Assembly: GCA_031549965.1 (NCBI GenBank)
Contig: JAVBPB010000117.1
Span: 1 to 11,375, forward strand
Direction: 5' to 3'
Length of the DNA stretch: 11,375 bases
Source: JAVBPB01 sp031549965
Lineage (GTDB): Bacteria; Bacillota; Clostridia; Lachnospirales; Lachnospiraceae
Position numbers and translations under genes: made by a program. Numbering within the stretch: the first letter of the stretch is position 1; the number at the start of each line of letters is the position of its first letter. The notes under the pieces were generated by a model. The model did no database searches and was not told the origin of the DNA. It saw only the letters and a list, made by a program, of their open reading frames with translations. Positions 1 to 7,117 of this stretch are shown here, piece by piece.

Positions 1-914
1 TATCTATTGAAGGAACTGGGTTAGGGCTTGCTATTACGAAAAGATTAGTTGAACTTATGAATGGTCAAATATGGGTTGAAAGTGAAATAGGAAAGGGAAG
101 TAGCTTTATATTTACTGTTTTATTTGATAATGTTACCGGAAGTATTGCTAAAAACAATTCTGAATTAAATGTAAAAAAACAACCTAATAAAAAAGCACAT
201 ATTATTATGGCAGAGGATGATAAGGTAAATCAATTAGTAACTGGCAGAATGCTTGAGGAACTTGGATATACTTATGATATTGCAAATAATGGTCAGGAGG
301 CGTTTGATTTATATTGTAAAAATCATTATGACATATGTCTTATGGATATACAAATGCCGGATGTTGATGGATTACAAGCTACCTATATGATAAGACAGGA
401 AGAAAAGATAACGGGAAAACATTTGCCAATAGTAGCTCTTACTGCATTTGCTTTATATGGTGATAAAGAAAAGTTTTTGTCAAGAGGTATTGATGAATAT
501 TTATCAAAGCCATGTCAAATGAATGACTTATCTAATATGATTGTAAAGATTTTGGATAAAAAGGACATCTTTGAAAGTGCTAATCCATATGATAAAATTT
601 TGTTAAACCTTACAGATTCTATTAATACAGATAACAGTCAAATCGATGGAATGACAATTGACACAATGGAAGTTATTAATATATTAGGTAAAGAAATTAA
701 AAATCTTTCACTTGCCTTTGATAATGAAAATGCAAACGAAATTGATGAATGTGCTAATTTAGTAAAGGAGCATGCATCTAATATTAATTGTGACACTATT
801 AAAGTTCTTGCATTTAGAATACAATTGCTTGCAAGAAAAAATAAACTTACAGAAGCAAAGGTTTTAAATTTAGAAATAAAGAGAAACTACAAAGAATTAT
901 GTATGAAAAAATAA
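1..914 (+). CDS. Hybrid sensor histidine kinase, C-terminal fragment (HATPase end, receiver, Hpt-like tail)
   Basis: The reading frame is open from the window edge (first whole codon at base 3), so the start lies upstream and the Met at base 57 is internal. Numbered from base 3, residues 4-11 read GTGLGLAI, the G2 ATP-lid box of histidine kinase ATPase domains, which ends near residue 42. A receiver domain spans about residues 64-186, with acidic pocket EDD (71-73), phospho-acceptor Asp115 in MDIQMP, Thr147 and Lys169. The remaining ~85 residues are helical and align well with Hpt domains (pattern A-x-x-x-K-x-x-A-S-N-I), but the position of the phosphorylated His is Asn252. The protein would autophosphorylate in response to an unknown signal and pass the phosphoryl group to its own receiver. 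The sensor region is outside the window. A stand-alone receiver gene starts 33 nt downstream and is probably co-transcribed. The kinase and receiver calls are firm; the Hpt call is an inference from pattern. Confidence 0.93.
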   Translation, partial: SIEGTGLGLAITKRLVELMNGQIWVESEIGKGSSFIFTVLFDNVTGSIAKNNSELNVKKQPNKKAHIIMAEDDKVNQLVTGRMLEELGYTYDIANNGQEAFDLYCKNHYDICLMDIQMPDVDGLQATYMIRQEEKITGKHLPIVALTAFALYGDKEKFLSRGIDEYLSKPCQMNDLSNMIVKILDKKDIFESANPYDKILLNLTDSINTDNSQIDGMTIDTMEVINILGKEIKNLSLAFDNENANEIDECANLVKEHASNINCDTIKVLAFRIQLLARKNKLTEAKVLNLEIKRNYKELCMKK

Positions 915-931
915 TATCTTATAAATAATTG

Positions 932-939
932 AAAGGTGG
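932..939 (+). promoter_or_regulatory. Ribosome binding site that fixes the start of the CheY-like gene
   Basis: The sequence AAAGGTGG lies 8 nt before the ATG at 948. An in-frame GTG at 936 falls inside this Shine-Dalgarno sequence, so it cannot be the start codon. The ATG at 948 gives MKILMAEDD, where a receiver domain normally begins. Confidence 0.8.
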
Positions 940-947
940 TAGGTAGT

Positions 948-1343
948 ATGAAAATTTTAATGGCGGAAGATGATTTAGCAAGTAGAAAGTTTTTATCTAA
1001 GTTTTTATCTCAGTATGGAGAGGTAGATGTTACTGTTGATGGAATTGAGGCAGTTGAGGCATTTATGTTAGCAATTGACATGGACGAACCATATCAATTA
1101 GTTTGTCTTGATATTATGATGCCAAAAATTGATGGTATTAAGGCACTTAAGGCTATTAGAGATATTGAGAAGAAGAGTAATATTCCAAGTGATAAGGCAG
1201 CAAAAATTATAATGACTAGTGCACTTAATGAGGCTGAGGTTGTTATGGATTCCTTTAATATTGGGAGTGAGGCGTATGCTAATAAGCCTATTAATACGGA
1301 GAAATTTGTTGAGGTTATGAAAAGGTTGGGGTTAATTGAATAG
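948..1343 (+). CDS. Stand-alone CheY-like response regulator (receiver domain only)
   Basis: This 131-residue protein is a single receiver domain with no output domain. All the expected residues are visible: acidic pocket E7-D8-D9, phospho-acceptor Asp55 in CLDIMMP, the Thr/Ser switch at T90-S91 before Ala, an aromatic Tyr110, and Lys113 in NKP. Proteins of this kind act as phosphorelay intermediates or bind a partner when phosphorylated, rather than binding DNA. The start at 948 is chosen from the ribosome binding site at 932-939; a longer frame from GTG at 936 would add four residues but begins inside that site. It follows the hybrid kinase by 33 nt, so the two are probably one operon and a phosphotransfer pair. 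Its target is not in the window. It could be chemotaxis CheY, but no chemotaxis gene is seen nearby and the kinase neighbour argues against that. Confidence 0.9.
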   Translation: MKILMAEDDLASRKFLSKFLSQYGEVDVTVDGIEAVEAFMLAIDMDEPYQLVCLDIMMPKIDGIKALKAIRDIEKKSNIPSDKAAKIIMTSALNEAEVVMDSFNIGSEAYANKPINTEKFVEVMKRLGLIE

Positions 1344-1366
1344 GTAGGTTTTAGGATCTGGGGGGG

Positions 1367-1563
1367 GCTTTGCCCTTTAGATCTTCAACCCTCAGAGAAA
1401 CTTTATATTCTATGAAAAAAGCAGATAAGCCAGACATTCCAATGAGCCTATGGACGAAACATCATGTTCCATGATGTTTATAGTCTCATTTCCATGGCTT
1501 ATAATGCTTTTTTCATAGAATATAAAGTTTCTCTGAGGGTAATTTAGGTTATTGAGGCAAAGC
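1367..1563. repeat. Long palindromic intergenic repeat, copy 1
   Basis: A nearly complete inverted repeat fills this gap. The outermost arms are GCTTTGCC (1367-1374) and GGCAAAGC (1556-1563). Inside them, 36 bp at 1388-1423 are perfectly complementary to 1505-1540 (arm begins ACCCTCAGAGAAAC). The inner part pairs imperfectly, with about 8 extra bases on the left side, and closes with a perfect 10-bp stem, 1457-1466 with 1470-1479, around loop TTC. The transcript of either strand could fold into a single long hairpin. No reading frame of note lies inside, so it is not an insertion sequence with its own transposase. A second, partial copy at 11279-11375 matches the left half at 72 of 86 ungapped positions, which makes this a dispersed repeat. 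A MITE-like non-autonomous element or a large REP/terminator-type repeat are both possible. An 8-G run (1360-1367) abuts its left end. Confidence 0.85.
1424..1513 (+). terminator. Possible intrinsic terminator inside palindrome copy 1
   Basis: The inner hairpin of the palindrome (core pairs 1457-1466/1470-1479, plus AAGCCA paired with TGGCTT) is followed by six T residues at 1508-1513. This could end transcription of the two-component operon before lepA. The spacing between stem and T run is not tight and the T run is itself part of the larger outer stem, so the function is inferred. Confidence 0.4.
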
Positions 1564-1631
1564 TGGCTATTCTAAACTATGTTATATAGTGTATAACTAA
1601 TTATCGAAAATCAGTGATTACAGGAAATATA

Positions 1632-1661
1632 TTGCACCATATTATAGCAATGTGATATAAT
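1632..1661 (+). promoter_or_regulatory. Sigma-A-type promoter for lepA-hemW
   Basis: A -35 box TTGCAC (1632-1637) and a perfect -10 box TATAAT (1656-1661) are separated by 18 nt, with an extended -10 TG at 1653-1654. The leader to the lepA ATG is about 80 nt. Between the palindrome and this promoter (1564-1631) there is only a small inverted repeat, GTTATA-N5-TATAAC at 1581-1597, and the short palindrome AATCAGTGATT at 1609-1619; neither has a function I can name. Confidence 0.7.
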
Positions 1662-1745
1662 AAGGTGTATTTTTGCAATTGTTGGTAAATATTTAATTTA
1701 AAGAATAGGTTTACTAAGATAAATATATAATAGGAGGAATTTTTA

Positions 1746-3560
1746 ATGTCGGTAATTCAACAAGATAAAATAAGAAATTTTTGTATAATTGCTCATATTG
1801 ATCATGGAAAATCAACTTTGGCAGATAGAATTATAGAAAAAACAGGATTGCTTACCAGCCGTGAAATGCAGGCTCAGGTTTTGGATAATATGGATCTTGA
1901 GAGAGAGAGAGGTATAACTATAAAGGCTCAGACTGTACGTACAGTTTATAGAGCAGATGATGGAGAGGAGTATATATTTAATTTAATTGATACACCGGGA
2001 CATGTGGATTTTAATTACGAAGTGTCAAGAAGTCTTGCTGCATGTGAAGGTGCGGTGTTAGTTGTGGATGCGGCACAGGGAATTGAGGCTCAGACTTTGG
2101 CTAATGTTTATCTTGCCCTTGACCATAATCTTGATATAATGCCTGTAATTAATAAAATTGACTTGCCAAGTGCTGATCCAGAAAGGGTTAAGAATGAGAT
2201 TGAGGATATTATTGGGCTTGAAGCTCATGAGGCTCCACTGATTTCTGCAAAGGTTGGAATTAATATTGAAGAAGTTCTTAGGCAGATTGTTGATAAGATT
2301 TCGCCACCTAAAGGCAGTATAGATAAGCCTTTGAAGGCTTTGATTTTTGATTCTATTTATGATTCTTACAGAGGGGTTATTATTTTTTGTAGGGTCATGG
2401 ATGGTAGGATTTCTAAAGGAACACCAATAAAGATGATAGCTACGGGGGCAACTGCTGATGTGGTGGAGGTTGGATATTTTGGTGCAGGACAATTTATACC
2501 ATGTGAGGAATTAACAGCGGGTATGGTTGGATATATTACGGCAAGCCTTAAGAATGTTAAGGATACAAGAGTTGGTGATACAGTTACTAATTCAGTAAAT
2601 CCTTGTAAGGAAGCTCTTTCTGGATATAAGAAAGTTAATCCTATGGTGTATTGCGGAATGTATCCGGCAGACGGGGCGAAATATCCGGATTTAAGAGATG
2701 CTCTTGAAAAGCTCCAGCTTAATGATGCTTCACTTCAATTTGAACCGGAAACTTCTATTGCCTTAGGATTTGGATTTAGATGTGGATTTTTAGGATTGCT
2801 TCATTTAGAGATAATTCAGGAAAGACTTGAAAGAGAGTATAATCTTGATATTGTTACAACGGCACCAAGTGTTATTTATAAGGTTCATAAGACTAATGGA
2901 GAGGTAATAGAGCTTACAAATCCATCTAATTTGCCAGAACCTACTGAAATTGCTTATATGGAAGAGCCTATTGTAAGTGCTGAGATAATGGTTACAACGG
3001 AATTTGTTGGACAAATTATGGGGTTGTGTCAGGAAAGAAGAGGAGTATATCTTGGAATGGAATATATGGAGGAAACCAGAGCATTATTAAAGTATGATCT
3101 TCCGTTGAATGAAATAATTTATGACTTTTTTGATGCACTAAAATCCAGATCAAGAGGATATGCTTCATTTGACTATGAGATGAAAGGTTATGAAAAGTCT
3201 GAATTAGTAAAACTTGATATACTTATTAATAGAGAAGAAGTGGATGCTTTATCCTTTATTGTACATGCAGAGTCTTCTTATGAAAGAGGCAGAAAAATGT
3301 GCGAAAAATTAAAGGATGAAATTCCAAGACATCTTTTTGAAATTCCTATTCAGGCAGCAATTGGAAGTAAGGTTATTGCAAGGGAAACTGTAAAAGCAGT
3401 TAGAAAGGACGTACTTGCAAAATGTTATGGTGGTGATATTTCCAGAAAGAGAAAACTTCTTGAGAAACAAAAAGAAGGTAAAAAAAGAATGAGACAGATT
3501 GGAAATGTTGAGGTACCGCAAAAAGCATTTATGAGTGTGTTAAAGCTGGATGAAAATTAA
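1746..3560 (+). CDS. lepA: Elongation factor 4 (ribosome back-translocating GTPase LepA)
   Basis: This 604-residue translational GTPase has the normal length for the family. The GTP-binding motifs are intact: G1 AHIDHGKST (16-24), G2 RGITIK (55-60), G3 DTPGH (82-86), G4 NKID (136-139) and G5 SAK (167-169). Domain II, the EF-G-like domains III and V, and the LepA-specific C-terminal domain follow, ending in the basic stretch KKRMRQIGNVEVPQKAFM. LepA binds ribosomes and acts on stalled or mis-translocated complexes and in ribosome biogenesis. The start is supported by AGGAGG at 1732-1737, 8 nt from the ATG. The next gene, hemW, begins 2 nt after the stop, a pairing common in Firmicutes. Nothing is unusual in the protein. 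Open frames on the other strand here are shadows. Confidence 0.97.
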   Translation: MSVIQQDKIRNFCIIAHIDHGKSTLADRIIEKTGLLTSREMQAQVLDNMDLERERGITIKAQTVRTVYRADDGEEYIFNLIDTPGHVDFNYEVSRSLAACEGAVLVVDAAQGIEAQTLANVYLALDHNLDIMPVINKIDLPSADPERVKNEIEDIIGLEAHEAPLISAKVGINIEEVLRQIVDKISPPKGSIDKPLKALIFDSIYDSYRGVIIFCRVMDGRISKGTPIKMIATGATADVVEVGYFGAGQFIPCEELTAGMVGYITASLKNVKDTRVGDTVTNSVNPCKEALSGYKKVNPMVYCGMYPADGAKYPDLRDALEKLQLNDASLQFEPETSIALGFGFRCGFLGLLHLEIIQERLEREYNLDIVTTAPSVIYKVHKTNGEVIELTNPSNLPEPTEIAYMEEPIVSAEIMVTTEFVGQIMGLCQERRGVYLGMEYMEETRALLKYDLPLNEIIYDFFDALKSRSRGYASFDYEMKGYEKSELVKLDILINREEVDALSFIVHAESSYERGRKMCEKLKDEIPRHLFEIPIQAAIGSKVIARETVKAVRKDVLAKCYGGDISRKRKLLEKQKEGKKRMRQIGNVEVPQKAFMSVLKLDEN

Positions 3561-3562
3561 AA

Positions 3563-4714
3563 ATGGGTAATAATACTAGTAAGTTGCCCTTAGGTATATA
3601 TATTCACATTCCATTTTGCATAAAGAAGTGTAGTTATTGTGATTTTTTATCAATGCAGGCTGATGACTTATTAGCTAGGGATTATATATCAGCAGTAATA
3701 AAAGAAATTGAGTTAATTAAAGATTTATATAAGGATTACTTTGTTAAAACAATATTTATTGGAGGTGGAACTCCATCTTCAATAAAAGAATCCTTTATAA
3801 CTAAGATATTGGATACTATATATAAGAATTTTAATATGGATCTTTTAGAAGTATCTATTGAAGTAAATCCCGGAACAGTTAATAAGGAAAAACTTACTGA
3901 ATACAAAAAATCAGGAATAAACAGATTAAGTATTGGTTTGCAGACAGCTAATAATGACGAATTAAAATTATTATCAAGGATTCATACCTTTGAGGATTTT
4001 TTACAGACTTATTCATTAGCTATAGATGTAGGCTTTTCAAATATAAATGTAGACTTAATGTCTGCCCTTCCTAATCAAACTATAAACAGTTGGATAGATA
4101 CTCTTAATAAAATAGTTAATCTAAAGCCACAGCATATTTCAGCATATAGCTTAATAATAGAAGAAAATACGCCTTTTCATAATCAATTCTTAAATAATCA
4201 ATTAAATTTACCAAATGAAGATATGGAAAGAGAAATTTATTACAAAACTAATGAGATTTTATCCCAACATGGTTATTTTAGATATGAAATATCAAATTAC
4301 TCTAAGCCTGATTATAAGTGTATTCATAATTTATCATATTGGGAAAGAGCTAACTATTTAGGAATTGGACTTAATTCTTCCTCATTAATAGATAATTATA
4401 GGTTTAAAAATATAGATAATATTTCAAAATATATTGAAAAAGCTTCTAAAATGGAATCAGTAATAACTGATAAAAATAAATTAACAATAAAGGAACAAAT
4501 GGAAGAGTTTGTTTTTTTAGGGCTTAGAATTACAGAGGGTATATCTAAACTTAATTTTAAAAAGATATTTAATAAAGACATAGTGGATGTTTATGAGAAG
4601 CCAATAACTAATTTAATTAAAAACAATTTATTAATTGATTCAGGAGATAAATTAAAACTAACACATAGAGGTATAGATATTAGTAACTATTGCTTATCGG
4701 AATTTTTAATATAA
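3563..4714 (+). CDS. hemW: Radical SAM haem chaperone HemW (HemN-like)
   Basis: This 383-residue protein belongs to the HemN/HemW radical SAM family. The iron-sulfur motif CxxxCxxC is C19, C23 and C26 within CIKKCSYCDF, and the SAM-binding GGGTPS is at 67-72. HNLSYW at 255-260 fits the HNxxYW motif that characterises HemW, which binds haem and delivers it to acceptor enzymes, and separates it from true oxygen-independent coproporphyrinogen oxidase HemN. A winged-helix-like tail ends the protein. The segment after the HNxxYW motif reads GIGLNSSS, where most relatives have a Gly-Ala-His-Ser pattern; this is a mild divergence. The start follows the lepA stop by 2 nt with no strong Shine-Dalgarno, so translation is probably coupled to lepA. 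Many genomes annotate this gene as coproporphyrinogen III oxidase, which is probably not its activity. Confidence 0.93.
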   Translation: MGNNTSKLPLGIYIHIPFCIKKCSYCDFLSMQADDLLARDYISAVIKEIELIKDLYKDYFVKTIFIGGGTPSSIKESFITKILDTIYKNFNMDLLEVSIEVNPGTVNKEKLTEYKKSGINRLSIGLQTANNDELKLLSRIHTFEDFLQTYSLAIDVGFSNINVDLMSALPNQTINSWIDTLNKIVNLKPQHISAYSLIIEENTPFHNQFLNNQLNLPNEDMEREIYYKTNEILSQHGYFRYEISNYSKPDYKCIHNLSYWERANYLGIGLNSSSLIDNYRFKNIDNISKYIEKASKMESVITDKNKLTIKEQMEEFVFLGLRITEGISKLNFKKIFNKDIVDVYEKPITNLIKNNLLIDSGDKLKLTHRGIDISNYCLSEFLI

Positions 4715-4718
4715 ATTG

Positions 4719-4747
4719 TTGACTTAGCACAATAATAAAGGTATACT
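4719..4747 (+). promoter_or_regulatory. Sigma-A-type promoter for secDF
   Basis: TTGACT (4719-4724) and TATACT (4742-4747) are separated by the ideal 17 nt. Both boxes match consensus at five of six bases. The promoter starts 5 bp after the hemW stop codon, so secDF can be transcribed independently of lepA-hemW. The leader to the secDF ATG is about 70 nt. Confidence 0.8.
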
Positions 4748-4758
4748 ATATTGTGGTA

Positions 4759-4803
4759 AGAAATTGGAAATTTCTATCAAATTTTAAGTTATGTTGACAT
4801 AAC
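4759..4803 (+). promoter_or_regulatory. Two small hairpins in the secDF leader
   Basis: AGAAATT (4759-4765) pairs with AATTTCT (4769-4775) around loop GGA. GTTATG (4788-4793) pairs with CATAAC (4798-4803) around loop TTGA, only 4 nt before the AGGAGG at 4808-4813. They could influence ribosome access or message stability, or be a binding site. The stems are short and AT-rich, so no regulatory role is claimed. Confidence 0.35.
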
Positions 4804-4823
4804 TAGTAGGAGGAATAATAGAA

Positions 4824-7004
4824 ATGAATGCAAAGAAAAGTACTTTTTTTATAGGTACAATTATTGTAATTGCAATTGCATTGTTAGCTTTTTTTGGCCT
4901 TGGAGAAATAAAAGGTGCTAATAAAATGCGATTTGGAATTGACATCAGGGGTGGTGTTGAGGCAATATTTAAACCTGTCAATTTAGATAGAGTGCCAACT
5001 CAACAAGAACTTGATTCAGCAAGAAGCGTAATTGAAAGCCGTTTGGATGCTAAAAACATTCTTGACAGAGAAGTTACAGTTGATAAGGTTGAAGGTCATA
5101 TTATTGTTAGATTTCCTTGGAAATCTGATGAAGCAGACTTTAATCCAGAAGCATCTATAGCAGAACTTGGAGAAACAGCAGAACTTACTTTTAAAGATCC
5201 AGATGGAAATGTATTAATTGAAGGAAAACACATTAAACACAGTGAAGTTGCAAGAGACCCTAACACTGGGGAATTCGTTGTATCACTTTCTTTTGATTCT
5301 GAAGGTGCTAAATTATTTGAAGAAGCAACAGGAAAATTAATTGGCAAAAATATGGGAATATTTATGGATGAAAATATAATTTCTAATCCACAAGTTCAAA
5401 AGAAAATTTCCGGTGGAGAAGCAATCATAAATGGTATGGAAAATAAAGAAGAAGCTACTGCATTATCCGAAAAAATAAATGCAGGTGCACTGCCATTTTC
5501 CATGACAACAACAAATCATAATTCAATTAGTCCAACTCTTGGAAGTGGTGCATTAAAAACAATGATGGAGGCTGGATTAATAGCATTTATTTTAGTTTGC
5601 TTATTTATGATTTTCTTTTATAGATTGCCAGGTGTTATTAGCTGTATAGCCCTTATATTACAAATATCATTACAACTATTAGCTCTTTCTGCACCTCAAT
5701 TTACCTTAACCCTTCCAGGTATAGCTGGTATTATATTATCAATTGGTATGGCAGTAGATGCAAATATAATTATATCAGAAAGAATTTGCGAAGAATTAAG
5801 AAAAGGGTATTCCATCAGAAAAGCAATACAAGCAGGATATGCAAATGCTTTTTCATCTGTACTTGATGGTAACGTAACAAGTGCAATTGTTGCGGTAATC
5901 CTTATGATATTTGGTTCAGGAGCAATGTTAAGTTTTGGTTATACCCTACTTACAGGAATTTTCTTAAACTTTATAGCAGCAATTTTTACCTCTCATAAAT
6001 TATTAGATTCTATAGTTTTATTTAAAGGTATGGACAATTTAAAATTATATGGAGTAAGAAAAGAACGTAAAACAATATCATTTTATAAAAAAAGATGGAT
6101 AGCTTTTTCTGTATCTATCGGAATGATGGTAATAGGACTTGTTTTTAGTTTTATTAACGGAGTTAAATTAGATACACAGTTTGTTGGTGGAGCTATTCTT
6201 AAATATACATTTGAAGGCGATATAGATGTTGATACAATGGGAAATACTGCAAGCAATGTAATTGACAGACCAACGGCTGCTCAAATCACTACAGACCCTG
6301 CAACTGGTGAACAAAAGCTAGTTCTAACTCTTGCAGGCAACAATGGTATTACTCCAGACGAACAGCTTAAATTAACAGAAGCTATAGAAAGTGAATACAG
6401 TAATCTAAATATAAACTTATCAGAATCTTTTGTAGTTGAACCATATATAGGCCAAAAGGCTTTAAATAATTCAATAATTGCAATTGTATTATCATTAGTA
6501 TTAATTATAGCCTATGTATGGATAAGATTCTCAATACTATCAGGTCTATCAGCCGGTGTTACAGCTGTTATTGCTTTGGCACACGACATTATAATAGTAT
6601 TTTTCATATTCGTATTATTTAAAATACCTCTAAATGATGCATACGTTGCAGTATCCTTAACAATTATCGGGTACTCAATTAATGATACCATAGTATTATA
6701 TGATAGAATCAGAGAAAACAAAAAAGCACAACTTGGTTTATCATTAGGTGATTTAGTAAGTATGAGTATAACACAAACATTAGGTAGAACAATAAAAACT
6801 TCAGTTACAACTACAATTTGTATGACAATAATCTTGGTATTTTCAATTTTATATGGAATAACATCTATTAAGGTGTTTTCATTACCTATGTTGTTTGGGC
6901 TGATTTGCGGTTGTTATTCAACTATATTTATTGCAGGACCGTTATGGGTTTCATGGCAGGAATTTAAGGAAAGAAGAAGTAATGGGAAAACTTTAGAGAA
7001 TTAA
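4824..7004 (+). CDS. secDF: Fused protein translocase subunit SecDF
   Basis: This 726-residue membrane protein joins SecD and SecF in one chain, as in Bacillus subtilis and many Clostridia. SecDF uses the proton gradient to help pull secreted proteins through SecYEG. The SecD half has an N-terminal membrane helix (about 8-26), the motif FGIDIRGGVEAIF (37-49), a compact extracytoplasmic region (about 55-235), then five membrane helices carrying GMAVDANIIISERI from residue 308, whose Asp312 is the expected proton-path residue. The SecF half begins near 411, with a membrane helix, a shorter extracytoplasmic loop and a helix bundle with SINDTIVLYDRIREN (Asn620-Asp621). The SecF motif usually written DFxGG reads QFVGG here (Gln452). 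The start has AGGAGG 10 nt upstream. It has its own promoter, and a hairpin follows the stop. The usual length and intact motifs indicate a working protein. Confidence 0.95.
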   Translation: MNAKKSTFFIGTIIVIAIALLAFFGLGEIKGANKMRFGIDIRGGVEAIFKPVNLDRVPTQQELDSARSVIESRLDAKNILDREVTVDKVEGHIIVRFPWKSDEADFNPEASIAELGETAELTFKDPDGNVLIEGKHIKHSEVARDPNTGEFVVSLSFDSEGAKLFEEATGKLIGKNMGIFMDENIISNPQVQKKISGGEAIINGMENKEEATALSEKINAGALPFSMTTTNHNSISPTLGSGALKTMMEAGLIAFILVCLFMIFFYRLPGVISCIALILQISLQLLALSAPQFTLTLPGIAGIILSIGMAVDANIIISERICEELRKGYSIRKAIQAGYANAFSSVLDGNVTSAIVAVILMIFGSGAMLSFGYTLLTGIFLNFIAAIFTSHKLLDSIVLFKGMDNLKLYGVRKERKTISFYKKRWIAFSVSIGMMVIGLVFSFINGVKLDTQFVGGAILKYTFEGDIDVDTMGNTASNVIDRPTAAQITTDPATGEQKLVLTLAGNNGITPDEQLKLTEAIESEYSNLNINLSESFVVEPYIGQKALNNSIIAIVLSLVLIIAYVWIRFSILSGLSAGVTAVIALAHDIIIVFFIFVLFKIPLNDAYVAVSLTIIGYSINDTIVLYDRIRENKKAQLGLSLGDLVSMSITQTLGRTIKTSVTTTICMTIILVFSILYGITSIKVFSLPMLFGLICGCYSTIFIAGPLWVSWQEFKERRSNGKTLEN

Positions 7005-7016
7005 TGTTGAATTATT

Positions 7017-7071
7017 CAAATGAGACTATAAAACCAGTTGGTTTATAGTCTCATTTGCATGTCGGTTTTTT
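7017..7071 (+). terminator. Hairpin with downstream T run between secDF and the araC-type gene
   Basis: A perfect 16-bp stem, 7017-7032 with 7042-7057 (left arm CAAATGAGACTATAAA), closes a 9-nt loop and is followed after 8 nt by six T residues (7066-7071). It begins 12 nt after the secDF stop and probably ends that transcript. The gap between stem and T run is longer than in a classical terminator. The right arm shares 19 of 20 bases with 1476-1495 inside palindrome copy 1, so the hairpin may be a trimmed relative of that repeat family. Confidence 0.6.
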
Positions 7072-7117
7072 AAGCACAAAGCCCCTCTTATGAAGTAGAA
7101 AGAAATGTCAAAGCTCA

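Noticed and set aside
936..947. GTG start giving a 135-residue receiver protein
   Set aside because: The GTG lies within the Shine-Dalgarno sequence serving the ATG at 948, which begins exactly where a receiver domain should.
1388..1540. CRISPR array or insertion sequence
   Set aside because: The repeat is one palindrome without spaced direct repeats, and it contains no transposase frame.
2058..2492. Minus-strand open frame of 144 codons inside lepA
   Set aside because: It is a shadow of lepA: no ribosome binding site, low-complexity composition rich in Asn, Ile and Ser, and no recognisable domain.
4788..4823. Arrest-peptide or upstream reading frame controlling secDF, and a TTGACA at 4794 as a second promoter
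   Set aside because: The only leader frame is ATG TTG ACA TAA, too short for an arrest peptide. The TTGACA has no separate -10 box; its downstream sequence is the ribosome binding site.
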